64,000 bases of DNA from Acheta domesticus (lineage: Eukaryota; Arthropoda; Insecta; Orthoptera; Gryllidae), in the NCBI GenBank assembly GCA_031308135.1, contig JAHLJT010000631.1:213934065-213998064 (forward strand). Reading direction: 5' to 3'. Position 1 is the first letter of the stretch, and each line of letters begins with the position of its first letter. The notes under the pieces are model-generated. The model saw nothing but the letters and a program-made list of their open reading frames with translations, was not told the origin of the DNA and made no database searches. Of the stretch, positions 11,640 through 22,899 are shown in pieces. Position numbers and translations under genes: made by a program.

Positions 11640-13980
11640 GCATAATTTAATTCTGAATTATGTGTGATTTTTTGTTACAAGATTTCTGTGATACGATTTA
11701 CTTCATTCTTAAATGTAAAATGTTTTAAATTTAAGATTTACTAGGCAATTATTATATAAAGAAAACCAATTCATGTCAATTGAAAAAAAGCATATTTAAA
11801 ATATTACACATCATGTGCGACTTTACAAAAATTTTTAATAACTAGTGACCTGCAGTAGCAAAAATGCTGGTGAAAAACATCACACAAAATTGTTTTTCAA
11901 AAAGAAGTAGGCACATTGCTTAAGGCACATTAAATACTCTCATAAATCTCTACAACAAAATAAATATTTTAACAAAACCAGTCCTCACGAATAATGCTTC
12001 AATAACACATCAATAAAACGTTTTAAAGTGTATACATACAATAGTTCTTTAATATTAAATATATTAATTAATTTGCTTTTCCAAAATGAAACACGTCTAG
12101 GAAACCTTTATGACTGGAGGTATCTTCCTTGCAGCCTTGCTGTCGTATGACTTTAGCTGTGTTGTAAGCAGTGGCGCACTGAGTACGAGAATTTGGAAAG
12201 AGTAAAAACAGGATTCCACAAAGAAATATTTTCGATTTATTAGTCAAAACTAACAAAATATAGAGTAATAGATATATTGTCTTTAATTTTGAAATGCTGT
12301 TAACATTGTATAAATTTTGTTTCTTTCCTAAGAGGAAATAAATTTTGCAATTTTTAACCTCTCATGCACTAGAAACGCAGCAGCGCAGTGAATTTTGACC
12401 TTGCTGTCAAATATGAATAATATAATAAAAACAGGAGTTCGTTGAATAGGAGTAATTGAACTTTAACGTTTGCGCGATATTCTTTGATGAACTTATAAAT
12501 AATTTTGTATGCACTCTTGCGAATATGCGTCTGAATTAATCAGGAAACAAATTAATATATTTTCTATTTTGTTGGAAATTTGCATTTTATGTTTTGCAGT
12601 ATAATATTAATTATTAAAGTTATTCTTTCATAATATTACATAAATTTACTTCAACAGTATCTTATAAACATATTTGAACAATGATGCGTAAATTTTGTTT
12701 GTTCAAGTATCACAGACCATGTAATTATATAGATAACTTAGAAAAAAGTTTTCTTTTGCATAGCTACAATTTAGGAAATCTTACATTTTCAATTAACATA
12801 CAATTACATACCACTTTCATCAGTGCCAGCTATTTTCACCTCCTTGTATTTATAACATGTTAGATACATCTGAAAATGAAACGATGTAGTCTGACCACAA
12901 TTTATGTTAATTTCGTAAAGACTTTGCGACAGCGTTTCTGTGTGCATCACGGACATTAAAATTAAGCATTCATAAATCTAAAATTTGGAAATGAATAAAA
13001 TTTTTGGAAATATAAATGCAGGCAGATGGTCATATGAAAGTGCTGCTTATTTAAGAATAATCCCATTGTAAAAAAAATCCTTGCACCAAGAATTTCTTGA
13101 TTTCTCATATTTGGAGGTAGTGGAAACTTTCTTAGTTTGGTATTGATTGTAATCTTGGATTACAACGGAAGAGAAAGATATACGGGTACATGCCAAAGGA
13201 CATTATAAGCTCCAAGGTAAAGTCTACAGATTTCAATTTTGATGTTCTTTTCCTTTATAGTGTCACGTAAATGTAACCCGACTCAGTGCAGCCACATCCG
13301 AGAAAAATCAGATTAATAATATAGTTTTTAAACAACGTTCACAATATACAGAATCATCGTTTTTAAGTTGTGTTCACGATCCCAATCAGTATTAACAGTG
13401 CTGTTTTTGTTGTATTTTGCAGTCCTGAAGATGAAATGAAATATTCCAAAACGTCGATGGACTAATAATTTTATTGTATTACAGCCTATCCCAACGATCC
13501 ACAGCCATTACCAAACCCAATTTTACCTGACTTTCTGTAAATGTAGATTCAAGGATTAACATGAGATTGTGAATTGTGTACTTAGGCAGCAAATAAGGTG
13601 AATTATTTCTAAGACTTTTTTTAGATGATAAAGAATGAACTACTTTTGTGGCGTTTGACAAGCCGGTTTTTGAAGAGTGTTCTCCAAGAAATGACTGAAA
13701 TATTCATAGTAATATAATGATACAATAATTTATAATCATTATATATAATAATAACATAATATAATTATTTTAATGCAATATAATGGTTATAATAATAGTA
13801 AACAATGCGAATAGTAAGACAAAATGTATGCCATGTTGCAGCATCATCAGTTCCCTTTTAATTAATGAACATCATATTCTTGGAATTAAAAGTGAATGAA
13901 AGAAGTATTCGGAGAAAGGAATATTTTTAGTAAATGATTTATCATTTATTGATTTGCAATCTCTTCAAGTATCACAACTA
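11640..13980. other. AT-rich non-coding stretch
   Basis: No coding region recognised. CCTGAAGATGAAATG followed by AAAACGTCG at about 13423-13458 resembles motifs near the ends of some retroelements, but nothing else supports an element. Confidence 0.5.
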
Positions 13981-13984
13981 CACT

Positions 13985-15430
13985 CGTAATATCCGGCCGG
14001 TTGCGGTCAGTGGAAATGATGCAGCAAATGGTTCAGACCGGTGTGTGCAAGACACGTAACGCTCTACCGCTGCGCACAGAACGAATTCCTGGGATCCCAT
14101 TCAACAGCGTCTGCGCGCTATCTCGCGGCCGAAATGGAGGTCATGAATTATGCTTATGGTCAGGAGCGACACCTCGTGCCAGCCGTATTATCATGTGAAA
14201 GACGAGCCCAGAAGGGAGAACAGTGTGTAGTAACCGTCTTTTGCACAACCATCGTCTTTCTCTTTCGACGAACGACGACATTTCCTAAGTAATTCAAAGA
14301 GTGTGTACAAGGAAAACTGTGTGCTAAGCTTTGTGGATCACGTCTAAAGCAGAAACTAAATTGGAATGTCTCTCCTCCGCAGTATCGTCAAAGCTCTGTG
14401 AAGCTATTAACGTGCCCGTCGCAGCAAAGAGCAAGCAGCTCCGCGGCACAAACTCCTAGAAGGAGCAAGAGGAGGAAGTGAGAAGAAGGGCTGTAACAAT
14501 GTCAAGAAGTCGAGCGTGTAACACCTAGTTAGTTCATTAAAACGAAACGAGGAAAGCATTACACGACAGCATCACCAACTTCTTCACAAACAAGGGAGGT
14601 TGTATACCACCTAGTTGGCTGAGACGCGGCGCACGCGGAGGAAGGAGTTCTCTGGAAAATAAATAACATTTGAGTCGCCCGTCTGCAGAGAGGGCTTAGG
14701 GATAATCCGAGGCGGAGGGTCGCGAGATATGATCCTGAAACGGCTTGCGCGCAGAGCCCTGGCGCAGCAAGACGGTTGGGAGGGGGCTCATTACTACCGG
14801 CCCTCAACGCGCCACATCCGCAGCCTGCAGCCCGCTCGGCTGTTTCTCCCCCCACACATATCTCTTCCACCCATCACCATCTGGGGCTCGTACATTCCGT
14901 GTCGACTGCCAAGCTAACAGACTTTCTTCCTCCCCTTCCAGCCGTTCCTCACTTTTTCGTTTCTCTGGTTTCTCTTTTCCTCATCCTCTTCCTTTTTAAA
15001 GACTCGCACAACCCTCTTGGCTGTTTATCCCTTCTCCTACATCTTCTGTACCCAAAGGTTCCTCGTACGTAGTGTATTCTGGGTCAACTGCCAGCATACG
15101 TACGTTATCTCATTCCAGCGTATTCCTCATCCCTTATCCCCATCTTTCTTACCCCGTCGTCCTCGTTACCAATACGCCCGGCCTGTTCAACACCGTCCGT
15201 CCCCCCACCCACCCCCATTCGCAGCTCACGTTCTGCGTCGGTCGCGCGTGTTTATTGCCGGTGGGACGTCCCGCAGCCCCGCCCCTTCCGTGGTTGCTCA
15301 GTTCGCAGAACTAGGCGAACAACGAGTTACGAGCCACTTTGCACCGCTCCCCGCTGTTTATTTTTACGTCGAGAACGTGTGCTGCGTGATGCAGCGAGAT
15401 GTAGAAATACTTCGCTCGTAGGTTAGTACG
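13985..15430. other. moderately GC-rich non-coding region
   Basis: GC rises at about 13990-14300 and 14580-15420. Several overlapping open frames exist on both strands (the longest about 134 codons), but none has a recognisable domain and they conflict with one another. CAGGGT-type transposon ends were not found. I leave it unassigned. Confidence 0.4.
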
Positions 15431-15434
15431 CGAT

Positions 15435-16093
15435 TCTTGTAGTCGGTTACTGGATTGGGAATGGGATCGCAACGAAGGGAACGATGCAATATTGTGAACG
15501 ATAAAACAATTTCGTTGTTCGCGAACGGGGTGGTTGAGTCTTGAAACTTTTGAAGACCTGTTAAAAGCTTGCTTTATACTGCTTGCTGAACGTGTAACAT
15601 GTGAGATTTATTCCAGAGCATTCTGTACTAATTGACATGGAATTCGATTTTGTATGATTTTGTATAGACATGCTGAGAAACATCTCTGAACTGGCAATCA
15701 GATGCGTTTACTTTTTGAACACACGTTGTACTGAGATATTAATGAAACGTATTAAATTCTACTTCTAGACGGTGAGAATGCAAAATTACAGACTTCAGAC
15801 TTTTATTTAACGGTTTTAACGGTTTAAAATAGCGTCTTTTCTTCTCCCCCTGTGTCTGTGTGCGTGAACACATTATTCACATAATTTCGTTGATTTTTTT
15901 TCTTATTGATAGAAAGTATAGTGGCACATGCCATGAAAATTACCTTCAATATTTATTCATGTTTATTTAAAACCCGTGAAGAAAAGAAAAGTTTAAAATA
16001 TATTTGCATTCCTTTGTATTCCTTTTACGTGAGGATGTCAGTCAATAAGTCTTACATGAGGATGTCAGTGTCTTTAATGTATTTAGTTTCAAT
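15435..16093. other. AT-rich non-coding stretch
   Basis: Nothing recognised apart from a short direct duplication of GATTTTGTAT near 15646-15666. Confidence 0.5.
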
Positions 16094-16101
16094 ATATACA
16101 T
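16094..16101. other. target-site duplication, left
   Basis: ATATACAT, identical to 18538-18545. It marks the insertion site of the 2.4-kb TIR element. Confidence 0.75.
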
Positions 16102-16753
16102 TAGGGTGTCCCTTATATTGCCCGAAAAAATGTTTTTGCAATTTTTTTTGGGCTCACCTCCTAAATATTTTCCATTTGGTCAAATTAACTCGAAAATAAA
16201 ATTTCATCACAATATGTCGATATTAACCCGTGCCGACTTGAACGCGAAATTTGAATGTTAGGGATCATTGGTTTTGTTGGGTTAAGTCAGTGGAAAACTA
16301 CTGATACATTTTTAATATATAATTTTATATTACAATTTAATTAATTTTTAATCTTTAGACTGTGTTTTAGTTTTAACTTTTCTTGTGGATACTTTTTTTC
16401 AGTGTTTCATTCTTGCTATATGTGTACAGTGAACTATGTTCTTGAACACAAAAAATTGCTTTCGCTCCTCATGAAAGTCGTCCAGTAGTTCATGAAAGCC
16501 TTACATTAATTCAATAGGCCTTTCAGCGTAGACATTCACAGCTTTCAACTTTATAAATAACCATTTAGCTTCTAAATATGAAGAGTTGGTCAAAGGACAA
16601 AGGACAGTTTTGAATGAAACTAGTATCCATCTTCAAGCAAGAGAACATATCTGCTTTTGGTTGACACAAATTCGGCTATTGTTTTTATTGAAATTAAGAT
16701 TAACGTGAATTAGGACATATATTGTATATTAACGAATTAATAATGAAAAAACT

Positions 16754-17030
16754 GGCCGACCCCGTGGCCGAAATCGCTAAAGCAGTCGTGTCTTGGCGAT
16801 CTTGCACCGCAGGGTCATGGGTTCGAGTCCCGCCTCGGGCATAGGTGTACTTGTGTAATATGTGTGTCCTTTCACCCCTCACTATCATCATCATTCATTT
16901 TCCATACCTAGAGCTAACAACCCTGGGAAGTTACAATCGGATCCAGGGTAATGCTGATCCCCCCCTGATGAACTGTATTCTCAGCATCTCTGCGTGATCC
17001 GAAGTGGCCTGCTCGAAATAAAAATTAAAG
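16754..17030 (+). mobile_element. tRNA-derived SINE (short family)
   Basis: A tRNA-like head starts at GGCCGACCCCGTGGCCG. It has an A-box-like TGGCCGAAATCGC and a perfect B box GGTTCGAGTCC (16820-16830). It is followed by a roughly 190-bp unrelated body and an A-rich end (AAATAAAAATTAAAG). These are the RNA polymerase III internal promoter elements of tRNA-derived SINEs. It is nested in the 2.4-kb DNA transposon, so it inserted later. I saw no other full copy and no clear target duplication. Confidence 0.75.
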
Positions 17031-17823
17031 AACGGTCATCGGAATACAATTGATCTTACCATATTGTTCTCCATCCAACTTTTCACAAAAAGGAATATAA
17101 CACTCTTCCATGTGTAGATTTACTCAGGCTAAATTCACTACCATTTTGATTTTGATTCTTAACGTCTACTTCATCATCGGAACGCGGTACGACAGACAAT
17201 TTTTCTAAGGAATACTACATACGGTGTCTACATTTTTTAAATGCTTTTGAAATTATGGAATCTATCCTTTCAAACGAGTTTAGAAATTTTATAAAGCATC
17301 TCGATGAGGAGTTTTTCCAGCTGCACTGTCCTAAAGCCACGGTTTTACATAAACAGTTACAATCAAAAAAGAGATACTATTTAAGGAATTTTTAATTACA
17401 CAAGATAGTTTAGATTCTGATCTTAGCAGAAACGTTTCAAATATTAAATATATATTGCCATCTATCGAGCTAGACGTATTACTCAGGGAAAATGTATCTT
17501 TAGTTTGTTACTTTCATAAAAGTCCAACATTTCTTTAATTTCCGACTCATTAAAGAACATTCTCATATTCTCTTTGCCACTTTTAAAATTAATGACATTA
17601 AATCTTTTCTAGATTTCCTTAAAATACTGAAAAAGTGGTGGCAGGATTGTTTGCTACATTACGTATTTTACATTCAAACACACATTGTAAAATAAGTTTG
17701 AATATGTGATGACGATACGGAAAGAACAATGCCCTGTCCAAATTTTCTTCAAGAAAGACGTATACTCAAAACGTCAAGTGTTTGTTGTAGTTTTATTCAG
17801 CAAAGAATTTGTAACCTTTTTTC

Positions 17824-18069
17824 TTATTGTATTGATCTTTGTTGCACCCTTTCTTCTCTATCCGCGAGATGTTTGTCTAGTCCTGCAAGATAGCTTTTAC
17901 ATCCTGACTCTTTCTGCCGAAATAAAAACATCCTGTCTTCTTCCAACGTAATCATTTGTAAAGCATTCGGATGTGCAATATCGAATAGATTGTAAAAATT
18001 ATTTCTTAACTTTCCACGGTGCTTCGAAATATCTTCACACTTACTTGCATTTTTTGTAATTTTCTTCAC
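17824..18069 (-). pseudogene. transposon-encoded protein fragment
   Basis: An 81-codon open frame on the minus strand inside the 2.4-kb TIR element. Its centre, LFDIAHPNALQMITLEED, followed by basic and glutamine-rich residues, resembles a segment of uncharacterised proteins that recur in many copies in insect genomes. I recall that family only as 'uncharacterised, repeat-associated'. The frame ends after about 80 residues and no longer product can be joined to it, so it is a decayed fragment. Being wholly inside the TIRs, it is probably the element's own gene, in minus orientation. A catalytic domain is not visible. Confidence 0.45.
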
Positions 18070-18203
18070 TCCGAGTAGTACAAGTTAAGTTTTTGCGAAC
18101 AATGCTGATTAGCTCTTGTCGGAATTCTTGCTTTCTTCCAAAATCTCATGCACTCACGAACCACAAGTTTAGCGCTTGCACTAACTTCATTTTACTTCCT
18201 AAA

Positions 18204-18242
18204 TGCTATAAAATAAAACTTTATGCTATAAAATAAAACTTT
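18204..18242. repeat. 20-bp tandem duplication
   Basis: TATGCTATAAAATAAAACTT is present twice in tandem, inside the 2.4-kb element. Probably replication slippage. Confidence 0.7.
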
Positions 18243-18537
18243 AATTTCATGGTAAATTGTGTCCACTTATTTGGAGTTTATATAAATAATTAATACTATC
18301 CCTATTAAAAACACACGTTCTTCGGCACTGCATATGACACTTACACTGCTCGGACCTGACTCAACGGTTGGTGATAGCTCTGGACATGTCCGTCACGCGA
18401 ATTCGCGCTCAAGTCGGCACGGGTTAGAATGCTCCGATCTCGACAAAATTTTGTATAGGCATGTTTTAAGGTCATTCGAACAAAATTGGGGGGTGAGCGG
18501 TCAAAAATTTGAAAGTCGGAAAATAAGGGACACCCTA

Positions 18538-18545
18538 ATATACAT
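18538..18545. other. target-site duplication, right
   Basis: ATATACAT, the right-hand copy of the 8-bp duplication flanking the 2.4-kb TIR element. Confidence 0.75.
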
Positions 18546-18617
18546 ATATTCACTTTGAAGACTTTTACAAACTTCTAGACCATTTTTAATTAAATAAAAT
18601 ATAGTTTCTCCAGACGT

Positions 18618-19118
18618 TTGATTGATTGATTGATTTGTGTTTCCGGGCGTGTCAACTGCTTAGGTCATTAGTCTCGTAAGTGTAGTACATGTTTTTTTCT
18701 CGGGAGGTGGCGATGATCTTTTCCCCGCTGGATGGCGATATCTGGCGCCGACATACCGTCGACTAGCGGAGTTTTCCCCTCAACCAGGTATTTCCCACCA
18801 GTGGGGCACCGCCCCAGCCGGGACAAGCTCTAAGCTCCCGACCGGTCTCCCGGCATTTGTGGTAGTGTAGTGCATGTTAGTGTAAGTGTGTGTGTGTGTA
18901 AGAGGAGAGGATAAGACAAGAAGAGGAAGGAAAGGTCCGTGGCCCGTTTGTTAGGGTACTTCTCCGGCATTCGCCTGGTGTTGATCGGAGAAACCACGGA
19001 AAACTACATATCAGAGTAGCCGGCGGCTAGAATTCTCCTCCGGACAGCGACTGAATTCGACCTAGCTGACAAGCTAGTGTCGAAAATCCTGCCGCCGTCG
19101 GGACTCGAACCTAGGACC
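18618..19118 (-). mobile_element. long tRNA-derived SINE, copy A
   Basis: About 500 bp in minus orientation. The B box (GGTTCGAGTCC on the minus strand) lies near the right end, at about 19102-19112. The body is shared with copies at 46621-47176 and 54928-55420, and a (GATT)n tail starts at about 18620. It is flanked by a perfect 13-bp duplication TTTCTCCAGACGT (18605-18617 and 19119-19131). The copy lacks the tRNA-like 5' half with the A box, so it is 5'-truncated. The (AATC)n 3' tail, in its own orientation, implies mobilisation by a non-LTR retrotransposon. Confidence 0.85.
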
Positions 19119-19250
19119 TTTCTCCAGACGTCTTTAAGAATTTCTTGATTCTTCCATTTCTATTTCACTGGAAAGGGAAGAATCTTTGTGTAAGTCGGGT
19201 GAGTCAGGGGAATGAAACAGACATTTAGAACACTTTCAACATGCTTTAGA

Positions 19251-19340
19251 GAGAATCTTGTTTCTGATTGTAAATGCCCAGTGAATGCCCAGTGGAGAAT
19301 CTTGTTTCTGATTGTAAATGCCCACCGGGTGAATGCTCCG
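19251..19340. repeat. 44-bp tandem duplication
   Basis: GAGAATCTTGTTTCTGATTG followed by TAAATGCCCA occurs at 19251 and again at 19295. Two units. The second decays after about 30 bp. Confidence 0.75.
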
Positions 19341-19344
19341 GTGA

Positions 19345-22300
19345 AAGAAATACATGTGGGGGTAAAACAGATATCAATATTTCTAAGTTAATGAATGACT
19401 TTAACAGATGGAATTAGTCATTTTCATGACCAAAAGGACGATGAATGGAAAAAAAATCTTATGGCAAAGTTAACAAATATTAGAAAATTAAAAACAATAA
19501 TTTTATGATTCACAGTTAAAAGGCTTATTTACTTCATAAGTATTTATTCAAATATTGTTGATCGGTATTTCATTTTAGACTGCTATCAGAAGATGTATGA
19601 AAAACTAAACAAAACATTTTGTTGAATAAAGTTGTTTTGTCAGAATATGAAATTTCGTATGAAAATATTATTTTCATTTTATTAGCAGGTTTTTCCAACT
19701 AATATAGATGCATGGATTAAAAATAAAAAAAATGTGATTCCACAAAATTACCAGTTTAATACTAGAAAACACTATACGTTCAATAATGGCTGTATCTCTG
19801 AAAAGTCTCGATCTGAATTTTGGAATAAAGTGCATGGATTTCAAGTTCGAATAGCAAGAAAAGTATAACCGTTCTGCCAACGAATTAAGGAAAAGTAGTG
19901 GATGACTTAAAACAGTGGCTTGGTAGGTAGAATGACGAAATCATGTATTGACATTAGTGGGGGAAATTATCAGGAAGTATTTTAAACGGTAGTTTTGTTT
20001 AATTCAAATGTAAATTTAAACTTTCTCAATTTTACAAACTTTCAGATCGATAGTTTATGTACTAGCTACCCTAAAATCACAACAAAATATAAACACAAAT
20101 ATATTGTAACGCTTGTCATTTGTCGACAAAGGTTTGGTTATTTCACAACAAAAAGTGAATGTTTATTTGACTCAAGTAATTTATGAATTCATGTAGTCAA
20201 GAAGGGTCACCTGCCTATTCTGCATAGACTACAGGGATATCATTTTGTCATAACCATTATTTATGCAAATGAACGTCAACAGTATTGATATTCAGGAGTC
20301 ACAGACTTCAAAATCCGATTGAAATTTCTTCATATTTCCTTCTTTCATGAAGATGTCATGCATGCGAGGTTAGAAGAGAATAAATGAGATGAAGAAACAT
20401 ATACCACCATAGACGAATCTGCAGCCATTTGGTTATAATTAACGTAAATAAATTCATTAATGTTATTGAATGAATAAATTAAAATAAAGGAGCTATTTTA
20501 AGAGAAAAAACTATCAGTGAACAACAAGACAATGACGGTGGCATTAGTAGTAACAGTTTTAGTTGTAATGATGGAAGTGATGGTGGTAATGGTTGAAGCT
20601 GTGCTAATGGTGATGGTTGTGGCTTTTATGATGATTGCAATGGTTTCAGCAATTTGGATGATGACAGTTATCTACAAGTAATAGTAGATTTTTATACATC
20701 TCTTTTATTTACAATTACATTAGACCTAATTCTTCTTCAGTCGTTTTCTAAGAAGAAAATTTATTTTGAAATGCTTCTACGCAGTACATTACAAATATTT
20801 CAAGACCTATAACAACAAATATAATATAAGATCTAGTTTATTTATAACAGTGTTGTTACTGTTAGAAAGAGCATATATAACGAAATTTTCCCGAAAAAAT
20901 ATTAAACCTATATTTTCTAAACTGTAATAAAGGAAAATAATGTGAACAGAAGTGTCCTAATTTCTGATAATTAGCTGAACGACTACTACATGTCCTTACG
21001 ACGTATGATCTTTGTAAGATCAAGAGGGGAAAGATGAATGAAAGATGGAAGAAACATGAATATATTGTTTACGAATTAAAAAACAAAAAGAATGTAAAAA
21101 GTATGTAATTTTTCTAGAATTTAAACTAAAACAAATTATTTAAGATCATTAATAGTTGGATTATGTATCGACACTTTCTTCTATCAAATGGGATGCGCGT
21201 TCTCATGCGTTCTGAGAAAAATTGAGACACTTCTTCGGTAATTTACCAAAATTTAATGTTAATAAAGTGTATGGTAATATAGATCCCAGAAACATAATGT
21301 GAGTACTCTAAGATGACAGAAGTCGTTCGTTTCGTTGTTAAAGAATTTGATGCTTGAACTACATATAATGTTTAAACAATACAGTGAAATTTCAAAAGAT
21401 ATCTCTAAACAAAGCAGATGGATTAATTTTTGTTTTCAGTTGACAAATTTCAGAAAGTTAATTGGCAGTTTAACAATATTTGAATGAAATAAATCAATCT
21501 CATTGCTTTTGCTTGAGTTGTCACGATGCTAAATAGCCGAAAAATAATGTAATAAATACCCAAACCTACAGATATGTCCTTCGAATGACACCTCTTTATA
21601 AAATCGAAGTGTAATTTTCTTGACTAGTGAAGTGGAATGAGATCAATCATACAAAAAAAATATTTGAACCTAAGTGACCGGTGGTAAAGTTTTAATAGTG
21701 TTTTACGTAGTATTTATTTCTAATTGAAGCATTTATTCGATTTATCTCGAAGTATGGTAGAAGATGAATACAACTTCAGTTTTAGAAAATGTTTAAATTA
21801 ATTTATATCACTACTATAGTATGTTTATGTAAAGGAATATAGTTAAAATAGTTTGGACAATATAATTAAACATGAAATTAGGATTTTATTAAAGTCAATT
21901 TAAAAAACTACGTAAAGTGAATAATATAGTTTTTTCAATCACAATTTATTTCAACTAATTTTGAATGCATTTCACTGAAGAAGAATATACCACAATCTGA
22001 ATGCGGAACTATGGGTATAGTATTTGAACTTAACTTTAAACGAGAAAATTTGTATTTGTATAGGGGTATTTGAATGACTTATGAATTATTTTCAATTTAG
22101 CTGAACTCTGCTGCTCACCACAGTCTCCGAAATAAGATACCACCAAAACTCTCATCCAGTATAACACTTGCATATTTTATTTTAGTGTCCTGCATTCATA
22201 AATTTTCTGATCATCTATTACACAGGTAACAGAAAACACACTTTTGTTTTACTTAAATTATTATCCATAATGAGACAAGAGCACAGCGTCAAGATTTGGG

Positions 22301-22390
22301 ATACTATAACAATTTTTTTTGTATACCATCATTATAAACGACCCTTTTCGATACCCCGAATCGTGCATAATCCAGTATATTATCGCACGC
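19345..22390. other. AT-rich non-coding stretch with trinucleotide-like patch
   Basis: No convincing gene. At about 20525-20670 there is a degenerate GATGGTGGT/GATGATGAC-type patch. Otherwise it is unremarkable AT-rich DNA with short fortuitous frames. Confidence 0.5.
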
Positions 22391-22394
22391 TACA

Positions 22395-22431
22395 TGACGT
22401 CATCGCCATTATTAAACGCGACATGACGTCA
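22395..22431. promoter_or_regulatory. pair of CRE-like sites
   Basis: Two full palindromic TGACGTCA motifs, at 22395-22402 and 22424-22431, 29 bp apart. Each is preceded by ACA, and the surrounding patch is CG-containing in otherwise AT-rich DNA. TGACGTCA is the CREB/ATF consensus. They lie about 220 bp beyond the splice donor of the candidate exon at 22653-22829, that is, in its putative intron. Alternatively the patch is part of a repeat. Confidence 0.35.
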
Positions 22432-22652
22432 TGACGAACTTCTACTGTTCACAGAAAGACATCTGTAGAACTGGTTTCAGCTTTGTTATTAACAGAGATG
22501 TCAATTCCATCTTTAATTTTCAGCATAGTCTTCAATTTTGAATAACTGCACCACAAAGATGATGCCTTACATACTGCAGACTTCAAAATAACATAAATTA
22601 GAAAATGAGAACTCGACACTAGTATTAATCATGAAAAGTATGACAAACTTAC

Positions 22653-22829
22653 CAACTCAGATATATATGCCAGAAAAACTGTGTCCCATATAATATTTAC
22701 ATTATTTGTTTCCATCCACTTCCTAAATTTTATATATTCCTTCTCACACAATGCACTCGACTTTTTAGGTATTAAACTTTCTTCTGCCTTCGAGGCTTTT
22801 TCTAAAACTACCATTGGTAACGACGCCAT
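22653..22829 (-). CDS. candidate first coding exon, recombinase-like N-terminus (partial)
   Basis: An ATG in good context (AAAGATGG) opens 59 codons that end at a textbook donor, GAGTTG|GTAAGT, in phase 0. The frame closes soon after the donor, as expected for an intron. Residues about 20-59 include IPKKSSALCEKEYIKFRKWM and end VFLAYISEL. The pattern 'KSxxxYEKxYxxFxxW...YxSEL' resembles the N-terminal, SAM-like core-binding region of tyrosine-recombinase-like proteins (Crypton-derived genes and relatives). The match is by eye and weak. No second exon was found to the left of the donor, so the catalytic domain is unseen. It may be a domesticated gene or one exon of a multicopy element. Confidence 0.5.
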
Positions 22830-22899
22830 CTTTCATTCGAATGCGCGCGAACTCACTCCTTCGTCGTTCGTTTAGTAATAGACTATTTTCTTATTCGTG

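Larger units (their letters stand above)
16102..18537. mobile_element. TIR DNA transposon with 8-bp TSD (hAT-like)
   Basis: A 2436-bp element. Both ends begin TAGGGTGTCCCTTAT when read inwards. The terminal repeats stay related for about 140 bp and share AACCCGTGCCGACTTGA near 16225 and, on the other strand, near 18408-18424. It is flanked by ATATACAT on both sides (16094-16101 and 18538-18545). An 8-bp duplication and TAGGG ends fit the hAT superfamily. The class is inferred from ends alone. Inside are a tRNA-derived SINE (16754-17030) and a minus-strand coding remnant (17824-18069), so the element is old and inactive. Confidence 0.75.

Noticed and set aside
16754..16842. Genuine tRNA gene
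   Set aside because: The A and B boxes are tRNA-like, but I could not fold an acceptor stem and anticodon arm, and a SINE body follows.
16700..16894. 64-codon minus-strand frame with GGTRTHDPAVQDRQ
   Set aside because: It is the antisense translation of the tRNA-derived SINE, a frequent false protein in insect annotations.
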